A stretch of DNA of 64,000 bases from Pseudomonadota bacterium (lineage in GTDB: Bacteria; Pseudomonadota; Gammaproteobacteria; Xanthomonadales; Rhodanobacteraceae), in NCBI GenBank assembly GCA_021795435.1, contig JAJYPJ010000001.1:62001-126000 (forward strand), written 5' to 3'. Positions 46,862-57,942 of this stretch are shown piece by piece. Each line of letters opens with the position of its first letter. Position 1 is the first letter of the stretch. The notes under the pieces are model-generated. The model worked only from the letters and a program-made list of their open reading frames with translations, was not told the DNA's origin and made no database searches. A program made the position numbers and the translations under genes.

Positions 46862-49102
46862 CTAGCTTTGCGTCACCTCGATGCGATCGACGCCGCGCAG
46901 TCCCCGCGGCAGGAGGCCGCCGCGGCTGGCGCGCGCACCGCCGAAGGCGACCAGGTCCGACCACCTGAGGCCCAGCTTGCGCTGGCCCGCGTGCAGCGTG
47001 ACCGCGCCGCCTTCGGGCACGACCGCAACGCCGACGACGATCTCGCCCTCGGCGCCGCGCTTGGCACGCGGAATGTCGACCAACTTGAGCCCCTTGCCGC
47101 GGTCGAGCTCCGGTAGTTCGGCAGCCGAGAACATCAGAAGGTGGCCTGCGCTCGTGACCACGACGAGGCGGTCGCGGGCGACGTCCTGCACGGGTGCGGG
47201 GCTCAGGACGCGCGCGCCGTGGTCGAGGTTCAGGACCTGCTTGCCCGCCTTGTTGCGGCCGCTGATCGCATCCAGGCGGGCGATGAACCCGTATCCGGCG
47301 GAACTCGCCAGGACCACGCGCTGTCCGGCGTCGCCAATGGCCAGGGCTTGCACCTCGGCGTCAGGCGTCAGCGCGAATCGGCCCGTGAGCGGCTCGCCGT
47401 TGCCCCGCGCTGAGGGGAGGGTGTGCGCGGGCGTGCTGTACGCACGGCCGCCACTGTCGAGGAACACCACTTGCTGGGTACTGCGCCCGCGCGCGGCGGC
47501 AAGGAATCCGTCGCCCTCGCGGTACCCGAGTGCTGCGGCATCGACGTCATGGCCCTTCGCGGCGCGCACCCAGCCCTTGGTGCTCAGCACGATGGTCACG
47601 GGCTCTGCCGCGATCAGCGCCCGTTCGTCCAGGGCCTGGGCCGCCTCGCGCTCGACGAGGGGGCTGCGGCGGGGGTCGCCGTACTGCTCGGCGTCGTCGC
47701 GAAGTTCGTCGCGAATCAGGCCGCGCAGTTTGGCGGGCGACTTCAGCAGCACGTTGATCCGCGCCCGGTCCTGCTCAAGATGGTCTCGTTCGGCATTGAT
47801 CTTCATTTCCTCGAGTCGGGCCAGCTGGCGAAGGCGCGTCTCCAGGATGTAGTCGGCCTGGCTTTCACTGAGTGCAAACCGCTGCATCAGGGCGGGCTTG
47901 GGCTCGTCCTCGAATCGAACGATGCGGATGACCTCATCCAGGTTGAGGAAGGCGATGCGAAGCCCATCAAGCAGATGCAGCCGGCGCTCGATCTTATCCA
48001 GGCGATGGCGCAGGCGGCGGGTGACCGTATCGATGCGGAAGCGCAGCCACTCCAGCAACAGGCTGCGCAGGTCCTTGACCTGCGGCTTGCCGTCAAGCCC
48101 GATGACGTTGAGGTTGACGCGGAAGCTCTTCTCGAGATCAGTGGTCGCGAAAAGATGCTGCATCAATTCATCGGCGTCGATGCGGCTTGAGCGGGGAACG
48201 AGCACCAGTCGAACCGGTGTCTCATGGTCGGATTCGTCACGCAAATCCTCCAGCAACGGCAGTTTCTTGGCCCGCATTTGCGCCGCGATCTGCTCCATGA
48301 CCTTCGCGGGGGAAACCTGATAGGGCAAGGCGGTGATGACGATGTTGCCTTCCTCGCGTTCGTAAAGGGCGCGCGCGCGCACCGAACCGTTGCCGCTGGC
48401 GTACAGCGCGCGCAATTCACGCGCCGGGGTGATGATCTCGGCCGCGGTCGGGAAGTCCGGTCCGCGGACGTGTTCGCACAGCTCCTCCAGCGTGGCATCC
48501 GGATGCTCCAACAGGCGAATGCAGGCGCTGGCGACTTCGCGGAGGTTGTGCGGCGGGATGTCCGTCGCCATGCCGACGGCGATGCCCATGGCCCCATTGA
48601 GCAGGATGTGGGGTACGCGTGCCGGCAGCCACGATGGCTCCTGCAACGTCCCGTCGAAGTTGGCGGCCCACTCCACGGTGCCCTGGCCCAGTTCATCGAG
48701 CAGCAGCTTGGCAACGGGCGTCAGGCGCGATTCCGTGTAGCGCATGGCGGCAAAGCTCTTGGGGTCATCCGGCGAACCGAAGTTGCCTTGGCCGTCGACC
48801 AATGGATAGCGGTACGAGAAAGGCTGCGCCATGAGCACCAGCGCCTCGTAGCAGGCGGAATCGCCATGCGGGTGGAATTTGCCGATGACGTCGCCGACGG
48901 TACGAGCGGACTTCTTGGGCTTGGCCGTGGCATCCAGGCCGAGCTCGCTCATGGCGTAGACGATCCGTCGCTGCACCGGCTTGAGACCATCGCCGATGAA
49001 CGGCAGGGCGCGGTCGAGCACGACGTACATCGAATAATCGAGGTAGGCCCGTTCGGCGTACTCCCGCAGGGGGATCTGTTCGAAGTTGACCTGGGTGCTC
49101 AT
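46862..49102 (-). CDS. parC: DNA topoisomerase IV subunit A
   Basis: A 746-residue type IIA topoisomerase subunit that decatenates daughter chromosomes with ParE. The catalytic tyrosine is Y122 in AAMRYTESR. The quinolone-resistance region [15 protein letters not shown] is wild type at S82 and E86 (E. coli S80 and E84). The C-terminal beta-pinwheel part shows repeats such as [19 protein letters not shown] and [12 protein letters not shown]. The ParC identity over GyrA is based on FVHPHG-type QRDR and on the short C-terminal domain. It is divergent from uvrB with about 85 bases between the starts. Confidence 0.95.
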   Translation of the reverse strand: MSTQVNFEQIPLREYAERAYLDYSMYVVLDRALPFIGDGLKPVQRRIVYAMSELGLDATAKPKKSARTVGDVIGKFHPHGDSACYEALVLMAQPFSYRYPLVDGQGNFGSPDDPKSFAAMRYTESRLTPVAKLLLDELGQGTVEWAANFDGTLQEPSWLPARVPHILLNGAMGIAVGMATDIPPHNLREVASACIRLLEHPDATLEELCEHVRGPDFPTAAEIITPARELRALYASGNGSVRARALYEREEGNIVITALPYQVSPAKVMEQIAAQMRAKKLPLLEDLRDESDHETPVRLVLVPRSSRIDADELMQHLFATTDLEKSFRVNLNVIGLDGKPQVKDLRSLLLEWLRFRIDTVTRRLRHRLDKIERRLHLLDGLRIAFLNLDEVIRIVRFEDEPKPALMQRFALSESQADYILETRLRQLARLEEMKINAERDHLEQDRARINVLLKSPAKLRGLIRDELRDDAEQYGDPRRSPLVEREAAQALDERALIAAEPVTIVLSTKGWVRAAKGHDVDAAALGYREGDGFLAAARGRSTQQVVFLDSGGRAYSTPAHTLPSARGNGEPLTGRFALTPDAEVQALAIGDAGQRVVLASSAGYGFIARLDAISGRNKAGKQVLNLDHGARVLSPAPVQDVARDRLVVVTSAGHLLMFSAAELPELDRGKGLKLVDIPRAKRGAEGEIVVGVAVVPEGGAVTLHAGQRKLGLRWSDLVAFGGARASRGGLLPRGLRGVDRIEVTQS

Positions 49103-49186
49103 GGGCGGCGGAGCGGTTCGGAGGGTGGCGCATTATAGGTGCGCGCGTTCACCGGTCCCTGGCTGGCCCCGCGTACACTCGCCACC

Positions 49187-51217
49187 ATGACCGAGCGTTT
49201 CGAACTCGTCGCCCCTTATGCGCCCGCTGGTGACCAGCCGGAAGCCATACGACGCCTTGCGGAAGGATTTGAGGCGGGACTCGCCCATCAGACCCTGCTG
49301 GGCGTCACCGGTTCGGGCAAGACCTTCACCATCGCCAATGTCGTCGCGCGTGTGCAGAAGCCCACCCTGGTCCTTGCCCATAACAAGACGCTTGCGGCGC
49401 AGCTGTATGGCGAGTTCAAGGCGTTCTTTCCGCGCAACGCGGTCGAGTATTTCGTCAGTTATTACGACTATTACCAGCCGGAGGCTTATGTACCGGCCTC
49501 GGACACCTACATCGAGAAGGATGCAAGCCGTAACGAGCACATCGAACAAATGCGCCTGTCGGCAACCAAGGCGCTCCTGGAGCGGCGGGACGCCCTGATC
49601 GTGGCAACCGTGTCGTCGATCTACGGCTTGGGCGATCCGACCGAATACTTCAGGATGGTGCTGCACCTGGTGCGCGGCGACCGCATTGACCAGCGCGAGC
49701 TGATCCAGCGCCTCACGGGGATGCAGTACGTGCGCAACGAGATGGCCCTGGAGCGGGGGACCTACCGGGTGCGGGGCGAGGTGGTTGATGTCTTTCCCGC
49801 GGAAAACGAAAGCGAGGCGATCCGCATCGAGTTGTTCGATGGCGAGGTCGAGAACCTTGCGCTGTTCGATCCCCTGACAGGCGCTGTATTGCGCAGGGTT
49901 CCCCGGTACACGGTGTATCCGGGCTCGCATTACGTCAGTACGCGGCGCACCGTGTTGCAGGCGATCGACACGATCAAGGACGAATTGCGCGAACGACTGG
50001 AGCAATTGCGGACTGCCGGGCACCTTGTCGAGGCCCAACGCTTGCAGCAGCGAACCCAATACGACCTCGAGATGCTGGCCGAAGTGGGCTACTGCCAGGG
50101 CGTGGAGAACTACTCGCGGCATCTGACGGGGCACATGCCTGGCGAACCGCCCCCTTGCCTCTATGACTATCTGCCGCCGGATGCCCTGCTGGTGGTCGAC
50201 GAATCGCATGTCACCATCCCCCAGTTAGGTGCCATGTACAAGGGCGATCGCTCTCGGAAGGAAACGCTGGTGCAGTTCGGATTCCGCCTGCCGTCGGCGC
50301 TTGACAACCGGCCGCTGAAATTCGAGGAATGGGAGCGTCGAGCGCCGAGGACCATTTTCGTGTCGGCGACGCCCGGCCGATACGAGCTTGAGCATTCGCG
50401 CGGGGAAGTCATCGAACTGGTGGTGCGTCCCACCGGATTGGTCGATCCCGAGGTCGAGGTGCGTCCTGCCCGTACCCAGGTCGAGGACCTTCTGGGTGAG
50501 ATCCGCGCCCGCGTGGCGATGGGAGATCGCGTGCTGGTCACGACGCTGACCAAGCGCATGGCGGAGAACCTGACTGAATTCCTTGAAGAACACGGCGTGC
50601 GCGTGCGCTACCTGCATTCGGACGTGGAGACGGTGGAACGCGTCGAAATCATCCGCGATCTGAGGCTCGGCACGTTTGACGTCCTCGTCGGCATCAACCT
50701 GCTCCGCGAAGGCCTGGACATGCCCGAGGTCTCGTTGGTTGCGGTCCTGGATGCCGACAAGGAGGGATTTCTCCGCTCGAGTACCTCGCTGGTGCAGACG
50801 ATCGGCCGTGCTGCGCGAAACCTGCGCGGCAAGGCGATCCTCTACGCGGATACGATCACGGCGTCGATGCGGGCCGCGATGGACGAAACCGAACGTCGCC
50901 GGCGCAGGCAGACCGAATACAACGTCGCGCATGGCATCAGTCCACGCGGAGTCGAAAGTGCCGTGCGCGACATCATGGAGGGCGCGCGCGAGGCCACGAC
51001 GGCGAAGGCTCGTCGCGGTCGTGGCCAGGCCGGAGAGCCGCATTCCCGGCAGTCCGCGCGAACGACGGGACAACCAGTGGCCGCGGTTGAGCGTGCTGGC
51101 GAAATCCGCCGCCTCGAAGCCGAGATGATGCTGCATGCCGAGAATCTGGAATTCGAGGAGGCGGCGCGGTTGCGGGACGAAATCGAGCATCTGCGATCGC
51201 TGCCGTTGGAATCGTGA
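49187..51217 (+). CDS. uvrB: UvrABC excision nuclease subunit B
   Basis: A 676-residue helicase-like DNA damage verification protein. Walker A is TGSGKT (41-46). The beta-hairpin that inserts into DNA is in [12 protein letters not shown]. Helicase motifs follow ([38 protein letters not shown]), and the C-terminal UVR motif that binds UvrC is [22 protein letters not shown]. The ATG at 49187 (MTERFEL) follows a -10-like TACACT only eight bases upstream, so the mRNA would be nearly leaderless. I see no LexA box in the gap to parC. Confidence 0.97.
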   Translation: MTERFELVAPYAPAGDQPEAIRRLAEGFEAGLAHQTLLGVTGSGKTFTIANVVARVQKPTLVLAHNKTLAAQLYGEFKAFFPRNAVEYFVSYYDYYQPEAYVPASDTYIEKDASRNEHIEQMRLSATKALLERRDALIVATVSSIYGLGDPTEYFRMVLHLVRGDRIDQRELIQRLTGMQYVRNEMALERGTYRVRGEVVDVFPAENESEAIRIELFDGEVENLALFDPLTGAVLRRVPRYTVYPGSHYVSTRRTVLQAIDTIKDELRERLEQLRTAGHLVEAQRLQQRTQYDLEMLAEVGYCQGVENYSRHLTGHMPGEPPPCLYDYLPPDALLVVDESHVTIPQLGAMYKGDRSRKETLVQFGFRLPSALDNRPLKFEEWERRAPRTIFVSATPGRYELEHSRGEVIELVVRPTGLVDPEVEVRPARTQVEDLLGEIRARVAMGDRVLVTTLTKRMAENLTEFLEEHGVRVRYLHSDVETVERVEIIRDLRLGTFDVLVGINLLREGLDMPEVSLVAVLDADKEGFLRSSTSLVQTIGRAARNLRGKAILYADTITASMRAAMDETERRRRRQTEYNVAHGISPRGVESAVRDIMEGAREATTAKARRGRGQAGEPHSRQSARTTGQPVAAVERAGEIRRLEAEMMLHAENLEFEEAARLRDEIEHLRSLPLES

Positions 51218-51247
51218 GCCGGTCACGATGCGTTGCACGCCGGGACG

Positions 51248-51808
51248 CTAGTCGAGGCCCGTGAGACGCTGCAGTGGAACGGCCGCCAGGATCCGGTCCC
51301 AGGGGAAGCGGGGGCCCGGGTCGCGTTTGCGCGGGACGGTTCGGCTCGCATCGTCTGTGGCGGGGACCCGCGTACGGTCGAGATCCTCGTGGCCGGCAAC
51401 ATGGCGAAGGTTCGGCAGGCGGCGCGCCAGCTCGCGGAGCAGGCCTTCCAGGGCGTCCAGCTGGGCCTCCGGGTAGTCCTCATCCATACGCTGGCACCGG
51501 CTGTCCAGCCAATGCGGCCACCGGCCTCGGTTGACGAGTTCGATGCCGACCGAGCGTTCGTTGTAGCCTCGCGTGTGATGGGCCGTGCGCGATTCAGGGA
51601 CGAACCGGAAGGCGCTTCCGTCGCGGTCAATGTACACGTGCCCGCTGTTGCCCGTCCCACCGTCATAGAGGCGGCGCTCTCCATACTCGCGAGCAGTGGC
51701 CAGATCGGGGAGTTCGGTGCAGTGGATCACGACGAGGTCGATGGCTGCCGCAGGCCGGGTGGCCAGATGCTCCACGTACGGCAATGGCCAGTCGATGATC
51801 GCGCCCAT
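51248..51808 (-). CDS. AmpD-like N-acetylmuramyl-L-alanine amidase
   Basis: A 186-residue zinc amidase of the amidase_2 family. Zinc ligands are H29 in VVIHCTEL, H140 in VAGHEDLD and D163 in KRDPGPRFPW; E90 in VGIELVNRG is in the expected place for the catalytic region. Cytoplasmic AmpD cleaves anhydromuropeptides during wall recycling and modulates beta-lactamase genes. No signal peptide is present. The ATG at 51808 (MGAIIDW) is used because codons before it have no similarity. It converges with uvrB, with about 30 bases between the stops. Confidence 0.87.
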   Translation of the reverse strand: MGAIIDWPLPYVEHLATRPAAAIDLVVIHCTELPDLATAREYGERRLYDGGTGNSGHVYIDRDGSAFRFVPESRTAHHTRGYNERSVGIELVNRGRWPHWLDSRCQRMDEDYPEAQLDALEGLLRELARRLPNLRHVAGHEDLDRTRVPATDDASRTVPRKRDPGPRFPWDRILAAVPLQRLTGLD

Positions 51809-51933
51809 GCGCCGATTTTCGCATGGGCGCGGCCCGTGCACCGATGGATTGGGCGGGCGCACTGCTACCATCGACTGATGCAAACGTCGTTTCAGGTGCC
51901 CTTTCGCGCCCCCTTCATGCTTGGTGCGGCTCC

Positions 51934-52464
51934 ATGAGTGCGGCGAGCGGAGTCGTGCTGCTCTCGCACGGGCTGGATAGTGGACCCAACGCGACCAAGA
52001 CGGGCGCGCTGGCGGCTGTTGCCGAGGACCTGGGCTGGACTGCAAGGCGCCTCGATTACCGTGACCTGGACATGCGTGGCATGGCCGACGCGGCGGAGCC
52101 GCGCATCCAGCGGCTGGTCGACGCGATCCCGGTCGATGGCACGCCCTGCGTTTTGGCCGGGTCCAGTTTCGGTGCGTTCATATCGGGCCTTGCGTCGATC
52201 CAGCGCACGGTCCAGGGCTTGTTCCTCATGGCTACGCCACCTCGGATTCCCGGATTTCCGCAGCCGTTTGCGATGCGTGAAGGGGTGCGCACCTGTTTCG
52301 TTCATGGCTGGCACGACGCCTTGTGCCCCGTCGACGCAGCGATTGCCTTCGCCCGGGGCCATCGTTCGGAGATGCTCCTGCTGGATGACGATCACCGGCT
52401 GGCGAACCATGTGGTTCCGATTGCCCATCATTTCGGGTGGTTCCTGGGCCACATCGTGGCATGA
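51934..52464 (+). CDS. Alpha/beta hydrolase (YqiA/esterase-like)
   Basis: A 176-residue small alpha/beta hydrolase. The nucleophile is S78 in LAGSSFGAF (GxSxG), preceded by VVLLSHGLDSGPNATKT; the acid is in HGWHDALCP and the histidine in LLDDDHRLANH. Such short hydrolases are esterases or thioesterases of unknown substrate. The stop overlaps the rlmKL start (ATGA), so it is co-translated with that gene. No signal peptide is evident. Function is not determinable. Confidence 0.8.
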   Translation: MSAASGVVLLSHGLDSGPNATKTGALAAVAEDLGWTARRLDYRDLDMRGMADAAEPRIQRLVDAIPVDGTPCVLAGSSFGAFISGLASIQRTVQGLFLMATPPRIPGFPQPFAMREGVRTCFVHGWHDALCPVDAAIAFARGHRSEMLLLDDDHRLANHVVPIAHHFGWFLGHIVA

Positions 52465-54635
52465 GCTCGGTTTTCGTCACCTGCGCCAAAGGCCTCGAGG
52501 AGTTGCTGCGCGACGAGATCGCAGCGCTGGGCATTGCCGCTCGTGCGGGCGTAGCGGGCGTCCGCGTCGACGCGGACGTCGCGGAGGCCTACCGCATTTG
52601 CCTGCATTCGCGGCTCGCGAGCCGCGTGCTTTGGCCTTTGGCCGATTTCGCGGCGGCGGATGCGCCCGCCCTCTACGCCGGCGTGCAGGCAGTCGACTGG
52701 TCAACCGTGCTGGCCGCCGATGGAAGCTTGGCGGTCGATGCCAATCTCGTGCAGAGTGCGTTGACGCACAGCCAGTTTGCCGCGCAGACCGTCAAGGATG
52801 CGATCGTCGATCAGTTCAGGTCCGAGACCGGCGCGAGGCCGCGGGTCGATCGCGACGATCCCGACGCCCGCATCAACCTGCACGTGCGCCACGACCGCGC
52901 CACATTGACGCTGGATCTCTCCGGTGCACCGCTGCACCGGCGTGGCTGGCGCCTGGCGCAAGGCGCGGCGTCGCTCAAGGAAAATGTGGCCGCGGCGCTG
53001 CTGATTCGTGCCCGGTGGCCCGAAGTGCATGCCCGGGGAGGAATGCTCTTCGATCCCATGTGTGGCGCCGGCACCTTGCTGATCGAAGGCGCGCTGATGG
53101 CTGCGCGTGTTGCGCCGGGGCTTGGCCGGAGCCGCTTCGGATTCGAGCGCTGGCCGGGACATGATGCGGCGCTGTGGCAAAGACTCCGGGGAGAGGCCGA
53201 GCAAGTTGCTCGCGAGGGGCTTGCCGTGCTGCAGCCGGTCTTCCATGGCCGCGATCGCGATCCGGAGATGCTGGCCGCCGCCCGTGCCAACGCGCAGCGT
53301 GCGGGAGTCGCGGGATTCATTCGGCTGGAGCGTGGCGATGTCGCGCACATGCTGCCGCCCGTCGCGGGCTTGACCGGGTTGTTGGCGAGCAATCCACCTT
53401 ATGGCGAGAGGCTCGGGAGTCACACCGAGGCGCTGACCCTTTATCGTTCCATTGGCGAGCGTCTGCGCGAACACTTCGCGGGCTGGCGCGTCGCGATGCT
53501 GTTCGGTGAACAGGGTGACGGTCATCAGATGGGTCTGAAGCCCGAGCGCAGCCATCGCTTGTACAACGGCGCGTTGCCCTGCACGTTGCTGCAATTCCAG
53601 GTGCATGCCGAACGAAGCCAGCGAGAGCCCGCGCCGCTTCCCGAAGCGGTCCAGATGGTGGCAAACCGCCTGCACAAGCGCATGCAGCATTTGCGCAAAC
53701 GGTTGCAGCGCGAAGGCATCGATTGCTATCGCCTTTACGATGCGGACCTGCCTGAATATTCCGCGGCGATTGATGTGTACAGTGGGCGCGCCCTGGAGTC
53801 GGATGCATCGGCGGCGGATCCCGCGACGCCGGCGCTGCGTTGGTTGCATGTCCAGGAATACCAGGCGCCCTCCACGATCGATGCTGCCGTTGCCGCACGG
53901 CGACTGCAGGAGCTCTTGCGTGCGGCGGGACGCGAGCTGGAGGTGCCGCGCGCGCGGATCGCGGTGAAGACCCGTGCCCGCGGCCGCGGCGGCGAGCGTT
54001 ACGGTCGCATGGACGAGCGCGCGCAATGGCTGGAGGTTCAGGAAGGCGGTTTGTATTTCCGGGTTAACCTGTTCGACTACCTCGATACGGGACTGTTCCT
54101 CGACCATCGCGCCGTCCGCGCGCGGATCCGGTCGCTTGCGAGTGGTCGTCCCATGCTGAACCTGTTTGCCTACACGGGCACCGGCAGCGTCTTTGCCGCT
54201 GCAGGCGGCGCAGTGAGCACGACCAGCGTGGACCTCTCGGCCACCTATCTGGAATGGGCTGGATGGAATTTGCTCCGGAACGGCTACCGGGGCGCATCGC
54301 ATCGTCTGGTCCAGGCCGACGCCCGCGCGTTCCTCCGCGCCGAGACCCAGCGCTACGGACTCGTTTACGTCGATCCGCCGACTTTTTCCAATTCCAAGCG
54401 CGCGGAGGATTTCGACGTCCAGCGCGAACACGTGGATCTTCTCAGGGCCTGTGCCGGTCGGCTGGCGCCCGGCGGCGTGATTGTGTTCTCCAACAATTTC
54501 CGGCGATTCCAGCTCGATGCGGACGCGCTCCAGGAGACTGGCCTCGCCATCGAGGATTGGAGCGCGCCCAGCGTGCCGTTCGATTTTGCGCGACGCGGCA
54601 ACATTCACGGATGTTGGCTGTTGCGCGCCCGCTGA
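52461..54635 (+). CDS. rlmL: Bifunctional 23S rRNA methyltransferase RlmKL
   Basis: A 724-residue fusion that methylates 23S rRNA at G2445 (m2G) and G2069 (m7G) in E. coli numbering. The N-terminal THUMP domain (about 45-160) binds RNA. The RlmL domain contains FDPMCGAGTLLIEGAL and LASNPPYGERLG. The C-terminal RlmK domain carries MLNLFAYTGTGSVFAAAGG and VDPPTFSNSKR. Both SAM motifs and both catalytic loops are intact, and the length matches the E. coli enzyme (702). The start overlaps the preceding stop by four bases. Confidence 0.95.
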   Translation: MSSVFVTCAKGLEELLRDEIAALGIAARAGVAGVRVDADVAEAYRICLHSRLASRVLWPLADFAAADAPALYAGVQAVDWSTVLAADGSLAVDANLVQSALTHSQFAAQTVKDAIVDQFRSETGARPRVDRDDPDARINLHVRHDRATLTLDLSGAPLHRRGWRLAQGAASLKENVAAALLIRARWPEVHARGGMLFDPMCGAGTLLIEGALMAARVAPGLGRSRFGFERWPGHDAALWQRLRGEAEQVAREGLAVLQPVFHGRDRDPEMLAAARANAQRAGVAGFIRLERGDVAHMLPPVAGLTGLLASNPPYGERLGSHTEALTLYRSIGERLREHFAGWRVAMLFGEQGDGHQMGLKPERSHRLYNGALPCTLLQFQVHAERSQREPAPLPEAVQMVANRLHKRMQHLRKRLQREGIDCYRLYDADLPEYSAAIDVYSGRALESDASAADPATPALRWLHVQEYQAPSTIDAAVAARRLQELLRAAGRELEVPRARIAVKTRARGRGGERYGRMDERAQWLEVQEGGLYFRVNLFDYLDTGLFLDHRAVRARIRSLASGRPMLNLFAYTGTGSVFAAAGGAVSTTSVDLSATYLEWAGWNLLRNGYRGASHRLVQADARAFLRAETQRYGLVYVDPPTFSNSKRAEDFDVQREHVDLLRACAGRLAPGGVIVFSNNFRRFQLDADALQETGLAIEDWSAPSVPFDFARRGNIHGCWLLRAR

Positions 54636-54717
54636 ACGCCCCGCCCCGCCCGGGCCCCGGTTCAATGCGCGTTCATGGCCGCCGTAGAAGCATGATGCCG
54701 CAACCGGAGGACGTCTC

Positions 54718-55269
54718 ATGAACACAACTTTGCAAAGCAGGCGTGGCTGGGTGATGGGGGCCGTGGCGGCGATTGCCTTGTTCTCGGCTCCCTTGGCGAT
54801 GGCCGACCCGCTCGGCTTCAGTCTGGGGCTTTTCGGTCCTGGTTATGGCGTCAGCTATTCGGGCTGCAGCGGACATTGGTGCGGTGGCCGGGGTTTTGTC
54901 AGTGCCTACGTGAATTCGGGCTGGGGATGGGGCGATGACGACGAAGGCGGCCGCGTCTACTACGCACCCTCCTATTACGAGGAGCCTGCCCCGGTCTATT
55001 ACTCACGCGTCGTCTATCGTGAGCCGGTGGAGCGCGTCTATTACCGAGAAGACCGGCGTGGTGACTACTGGCGGGGTGGCGATGGCGGCTGGCGCGGGCG
55101 TGAGGGCTGGCGTGGCCGCGAGGGCTGGGCGCGTGATCGTGAGGGCGGCTGGCGGCGCGAAGGCGACCGCGGGTACCGGCGGGACGGACCTCGCGGCGAC
55201 CAGCGCCATGGCGGGGGCGACGGTGGTGGGCACGGCTATTGGGGTCATGACGGCGGCCGCGGGCGCTGA
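54718..55269 (+). CDS. Exported Gly/Arg/Tyr-rich low-complexity protein
   Basis: A 183-residue secreted protein of unknown function. A clear signal peptide (GAVAAIALFSAPLAMADP) would be cut after AMA near residue 29. The mature protein has two conserved-looking cysteines in SGCSGHWCGG, tyrosine pairs (YYAPSYYEEP, VYYREDRR), then repeats of the GWRGREGW type and a Gly/His/Arg-rich tail. Such YY-rich exported proteins are common in Xanthomonadales and other proteobacteria. The ribosome binding site (GGAGG) is good. No partner gene is evident. Confidence 0.7.
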   Translation: MNTTLQSRRGWVMGAVAAIALFSAPLAMADPLGFSLGLFGPGYGVSYSGCSGHWCGGRGFVSAYVNSGWGWGDDDEGGRVYYAPSYYEEPAPVYYSRVVYREPVERVYYREDRRGDYWRGGDGGWRGREGWRGREGWARDREGGWRREGDRGYRRDGPRGDQRHGGGDGGGHGYWGHDGGRGR

Positions 55270-55307
55270 GGGCTAGCGGCCGCTTCGCGCACGGTTGAGC
55301 CGGATGG

Positions 55308-55955
55308 TTACGCGCAGTCGCCTTGCGGATCTTCGCCGAGGGATTCGCGCACCGGCGAGAAGGAGCGCCGGTGTTCCGGGCACGGTCCGAGCGTGCGCAG
55401 CGCGGCGAGATGCGCGGGCACCGGATAGCCTTTGTGCACCGCAAACCCGTAGCCGGGATAGCGGGCGTCCAGCTCAAGCATGTGGCGGTCCCGCGCGACC
55501 TTGGCGAGGATCGACGCGGCGCTGATGGCAGGCTCCAGTGCGTCCCCGCGGACGATGGCCCGCGCGGGACACGGCAGTGAGCGGGGCAGCCGATTCCCGT
55601 CGACCAGGGCTATTTCGGGTGCTGGCGACAGGGCAAGGATCGCCCGCCGCATGCCCGCCAGCGTTGCCTCGAGGACGTTGAGTTCGTCAACTTCCGCGGC
55701 GCTGACGAATTCGATGTGCCAAGCCAGCGCCTGCGCCCGGATGATGGCCGAGAGGCTTTCACGCCGCGGGACGGACAGGGCCTTGGAGTCGGCTAGGCCG
55801 GTGATGGGCCGGGCGGGGTCGAGGATGACGGCGGCCACCGCGACCGGTCCGGCCAGCGGACCGCGGCCGGCTTCATCGACGCCGGCCAACCGGCGCGTGG
55901 GGTCGGTTCCTACCTGTGCGAACAGGTCATCCGCGCCGTGATCACGGTGCTTCAA
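55308..55955 (-). CDS. rnhB: Ribonuclease HII
   Basis: A 215-residue nuclease that removes ribonucleotides from DNA. Catalytic acids are D27 and E28 in [15 protein letters not shown]119 in ALVDGNRLP and D156 in KVARDRHM, all in place. The start is a TTG at 55955 whose bases overlap the lpxB stop (TTGA), giving a short N-terminal extension of about 20 residues over the E. coli enzyme (198). It is the last gene of the leftward envelope operon; lpxB-rnhB adjacency is usual in gammaproteobacteria. Confidence 0.93.
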   Translation of the reverse strand: MKHRDHGADDLFAQVGTDPTRRLAGVDEAGRGPLAGPVAVAAVILDPARPITGLADSKALSVPRRESLSAIIRAQALAWHIEFVSAAEVDELNVLEATLAGMRRAILALSPAPEIALVDGNRLPRSLPCPARAIVRGDALEPAISAASILAKVARDRHMLELDARYPGYGFAVHKGYPVPAHLAALRTLGPCPEHRRSFSPVRESLGEDPQGDCA

Positions 55956-57139
55956 GGCGCGGGTCCGACGAGGTCCGACATTGCTTGCGCTGCGGTGACG
56001 GCGGCACCGCAGCCAAGCGGCGCGCGCAGGGCCGCATGCAGGGCGGGGAATGCGTCGCGCTGCGCGGCCGCGGCACCGGGCTCGTAAAGCAGGGTTGCCA
56101 AGGCACTGGCCAATCGCTCCCCGGTGCATGCGTCCTGCATCAATTCGGGAACCAGATCCCGGCCCGCGAGGATGTTCGGAAGGCTGTACCGCGTCGTTTG
56201 CAGCAATCCAAGGCGCGTCACGATGAAATGGGTCAGCGGTGCGATCCGATAGCCGACCACCATGGGGCATCGCGCCAGCGCGGCTTCCAGCGTGGCGGTA
56301 CCGGAAGCGAGCAAGGCGGCATCGGCAGCCTGCAGCAGCGTGTCGGCCTGGCGGTCGATGATCCTGGCCTGGACGGGCCAGTTGGCCAGTGATTGCTCGA
56401 TCTGTGTTCGCAGCGAGGCGCTGGCCGCCGGAATCACGACCTGCAGCGCGTCGTCGCGTGCGCGCAGGCGCATCGCGGCATCCAGGAACGACGGCAACAG
56501 CTGCTTCAGCTCGCCATGGCGGCTACCGGGCAACAGGGCGAGTAGCCGGGCCGAATCCGCGATGTCGAGCTGCCGCCGAGCGGACGCGCGGTCCAGCGGC
56601 CGATGGTCGAAGCGGTCGGCGAGGGGATGCCCGACGAAGCGCGCGTCGACGCCATGGCGAGCATAGATGGGGGGTTCCATGGGGAAGAGGCACAAGACCC
56701 GGTCGGCGCAATGGCCGATCTGGGCTGCGCGCTTTTCGCGCCAAGCCCAGATGGATGGGCTGACGTAGTGGACGGTGCGCAGTCCGGCGCGCTTGAGCTT
56801 GCGTTCCAGACCGAGGTTGAAATCCGGTGCGTCGATACCGATGGTCAGGGCGGGGCGCTGCTGCAGCAGGCGGGCGATCAGGCCGCGGCGCAGATGCAGC
56901 AGGCGCGGCAGGTGGTACAGCACCTCGGCAAGTCCCATGACCGACAGTTCGCCGATGTCGTGCCAGCACTCCAGGCCTTGCGCGCGCATGCGAGCGCCAC
57001 CGATGCCGGCAAAGCGGGCCGTGGGCCATTGTGCTCGCAGCGCCTCGAGCAGGGCGCCGCCGAGGAGGTCGCCGGAGGCTTCGCCGGCGACCAGGACGAT
57101 CAGCGGCGTCTCATGCCCCTTGGCGGCGGCAGTCGCCAT
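55952..57139 (-). CDS. lpxB: Lipid-A-disaccharide synthase
   Basis: A 395-residue GT19 enzyme that joins UDP-diacylglucosamine and lipid X to make the lipid A disaccharide. It starts with [20 protein letters not shown], then [23 protein letters not shown] and the nucleotide-binding [13 protein letters not shown] and [11 protein letters not shown]. The length fits the family (382 in E. coli). The start is ATG 57139; its stop overlaps the rnhB start. Eleven bases separate it from lpxA upstream. Confidence 0.95.
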   Translation of the reverse strand: MATAAAKGHETPLIVLVAGEASGDLLGGALLEALRAQWPTARFAGIGGARMRAQGLECWHDIGELSVMGLAEVLYHLPRLLHLRRGLIARLLQQRPALTIGIDAPDFNLGLERKLKRAGLRTVHYVSPSIWAWREKRAAQIGHCADRVLCLFPMEPPIYARHGVDARFVGHPLADRFDHRPLDRASARRQLDIADSARLLALLPGSRHGELKQLLPSFLDAAMRLRARDDALQVVIPAASASLRTQIEQSLANWPVQARIIDRQADTLLQAADAALLASGTATLEAALARCPMVVGYRIAPLTHFIVTRLGLLQTTRYSLPNILAGRDLVPELMQDACTGERLASALATLLYEPGAAAAQRDAFPALHAALRAPLGCGAAVTAAQAMSDLVGPAP

Positions 57140-57150
57140 GGCGGCGTCGC

Positions 57151-57942
57151 TCAGCGCACCAGCGGACGTTGGCTTGATTCGATGAAGCGCAGCATGTCCG
57201 CCACGTCATCGCTGGCTTCCGACAGGGTGGCAAGGCGCTCGCGCGCGTCGGCGAGCGCCAGACCGGACATGTAGAGGGCACGGTAAGCGCGCTTGATGGC
57301 GGCAATCCGCTCAGCGCCGAATCCCCGGCGCTTCAGGCCTTCGATATTGACGCCGCGCGCCTCCGCGAACTGGCCCGCGACATAGCAGAACGGAGGAACA
57401 TCTCGGTTGATCGCTGCGTACATCGCGGCGAAGGCATGCGCGCCGATGCGGCAGAACTGGTGCATGCCCGCGAAGCCTCCCATGATCACGTGGTCGCCCA
57501 CTTCGACATGGCCGGCCAGGGTCACGTTGTTGGCAAGCACCGTGTGGCTGCCGACCTGGCAGTCATGGGCGATATGCACGTAGGCCATGATCCAGTTGTC
57601 GTCGCCCACCCGGGTCATGCCCCCGCCATCCCGGGTGCCGCGGTTGATGGTGACGTATTCACGGATGGTGTTGCCGGCGCCGATGACCAGTTCGGTCCGT
57701 TCGCCGGCGTGCTTCTTGTCCTGGGGATCACCGCCAATCGCGGCAAATGCGGCGATGCGGTTTCCCGGGCCGATGCGCGTGGGGCCATCGATGACCACGT
57801 GCGGACCAACCTGGGTGCCGGCGCCGATCTCGACCTCGGCACCGATGACGCTGTAGGGTCCGACCTCGACCCCGGGCGCCAAGCGTGCCGACGGGTCGAC
57901 GATCGCGGTCGGGTGGATCCTCACGCCGCCCGGCCCGCGCAC
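57151..57942 (-). CDS. lpxA: UDP-N-acetylglucosamine acyltransferase
   Basis: A 263-residue left-handed beta-helix acyltransferase, the first step of lipid A synthesis. Hexapeptide repeats run through the first 190 residues, and the catalytic base is H126 in [11 protein letters not shown] (E. coli H125). [13 protein letters not shown] and [15 protein letters not shown] are diagnostic. The ATG at 57942 overlaps fabZ by 22 bases; a GTG at 57924 ([10 protein letters not shown]) gives a GTGA overlap with the fabZ stop and a more typical N-terminus, so it may be the real start. Confidence 0.93.
   Translation of the reverse strand: MRGPGGVRIHPTAIVDPSARLAPGVEVGPYSVIGAEVEIGAGTQVGPHVVIDGPTRIGPGNRIAAFAAIGGDPQDKKHAGERTELVIGAGNTIREYVTINRGTRDGGGMTRVGDDNWIMAYVHIAHDCQVGSHTVLANNVTLAGHVEVGDHVIMGGFAGMHQFCRIGAHAFAAMYAAINRDVPPFCYVAGQFAEARGVNIEGLKRRGFGAERIAAIKRAYRALYMSGLALADARERLATLSEASDDVADMLRFIESSQRPLVR

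Noticed and set aside
48840..48880. Quinolone-resistance change in parC
   Set aside because: S82 and E86 are wild type.
49103..49186. LexA operator for uvrB
   Set aside because: No CTGT-N8-ACAG-like palindrome is visible in the parC-uvrB gap; LexA boxes differ between groups, so absence is not proof.
52701..54725. Open frame of 674 codons on the minus strand
   Set aside because: Antisense to rlmKL; no family similarity.
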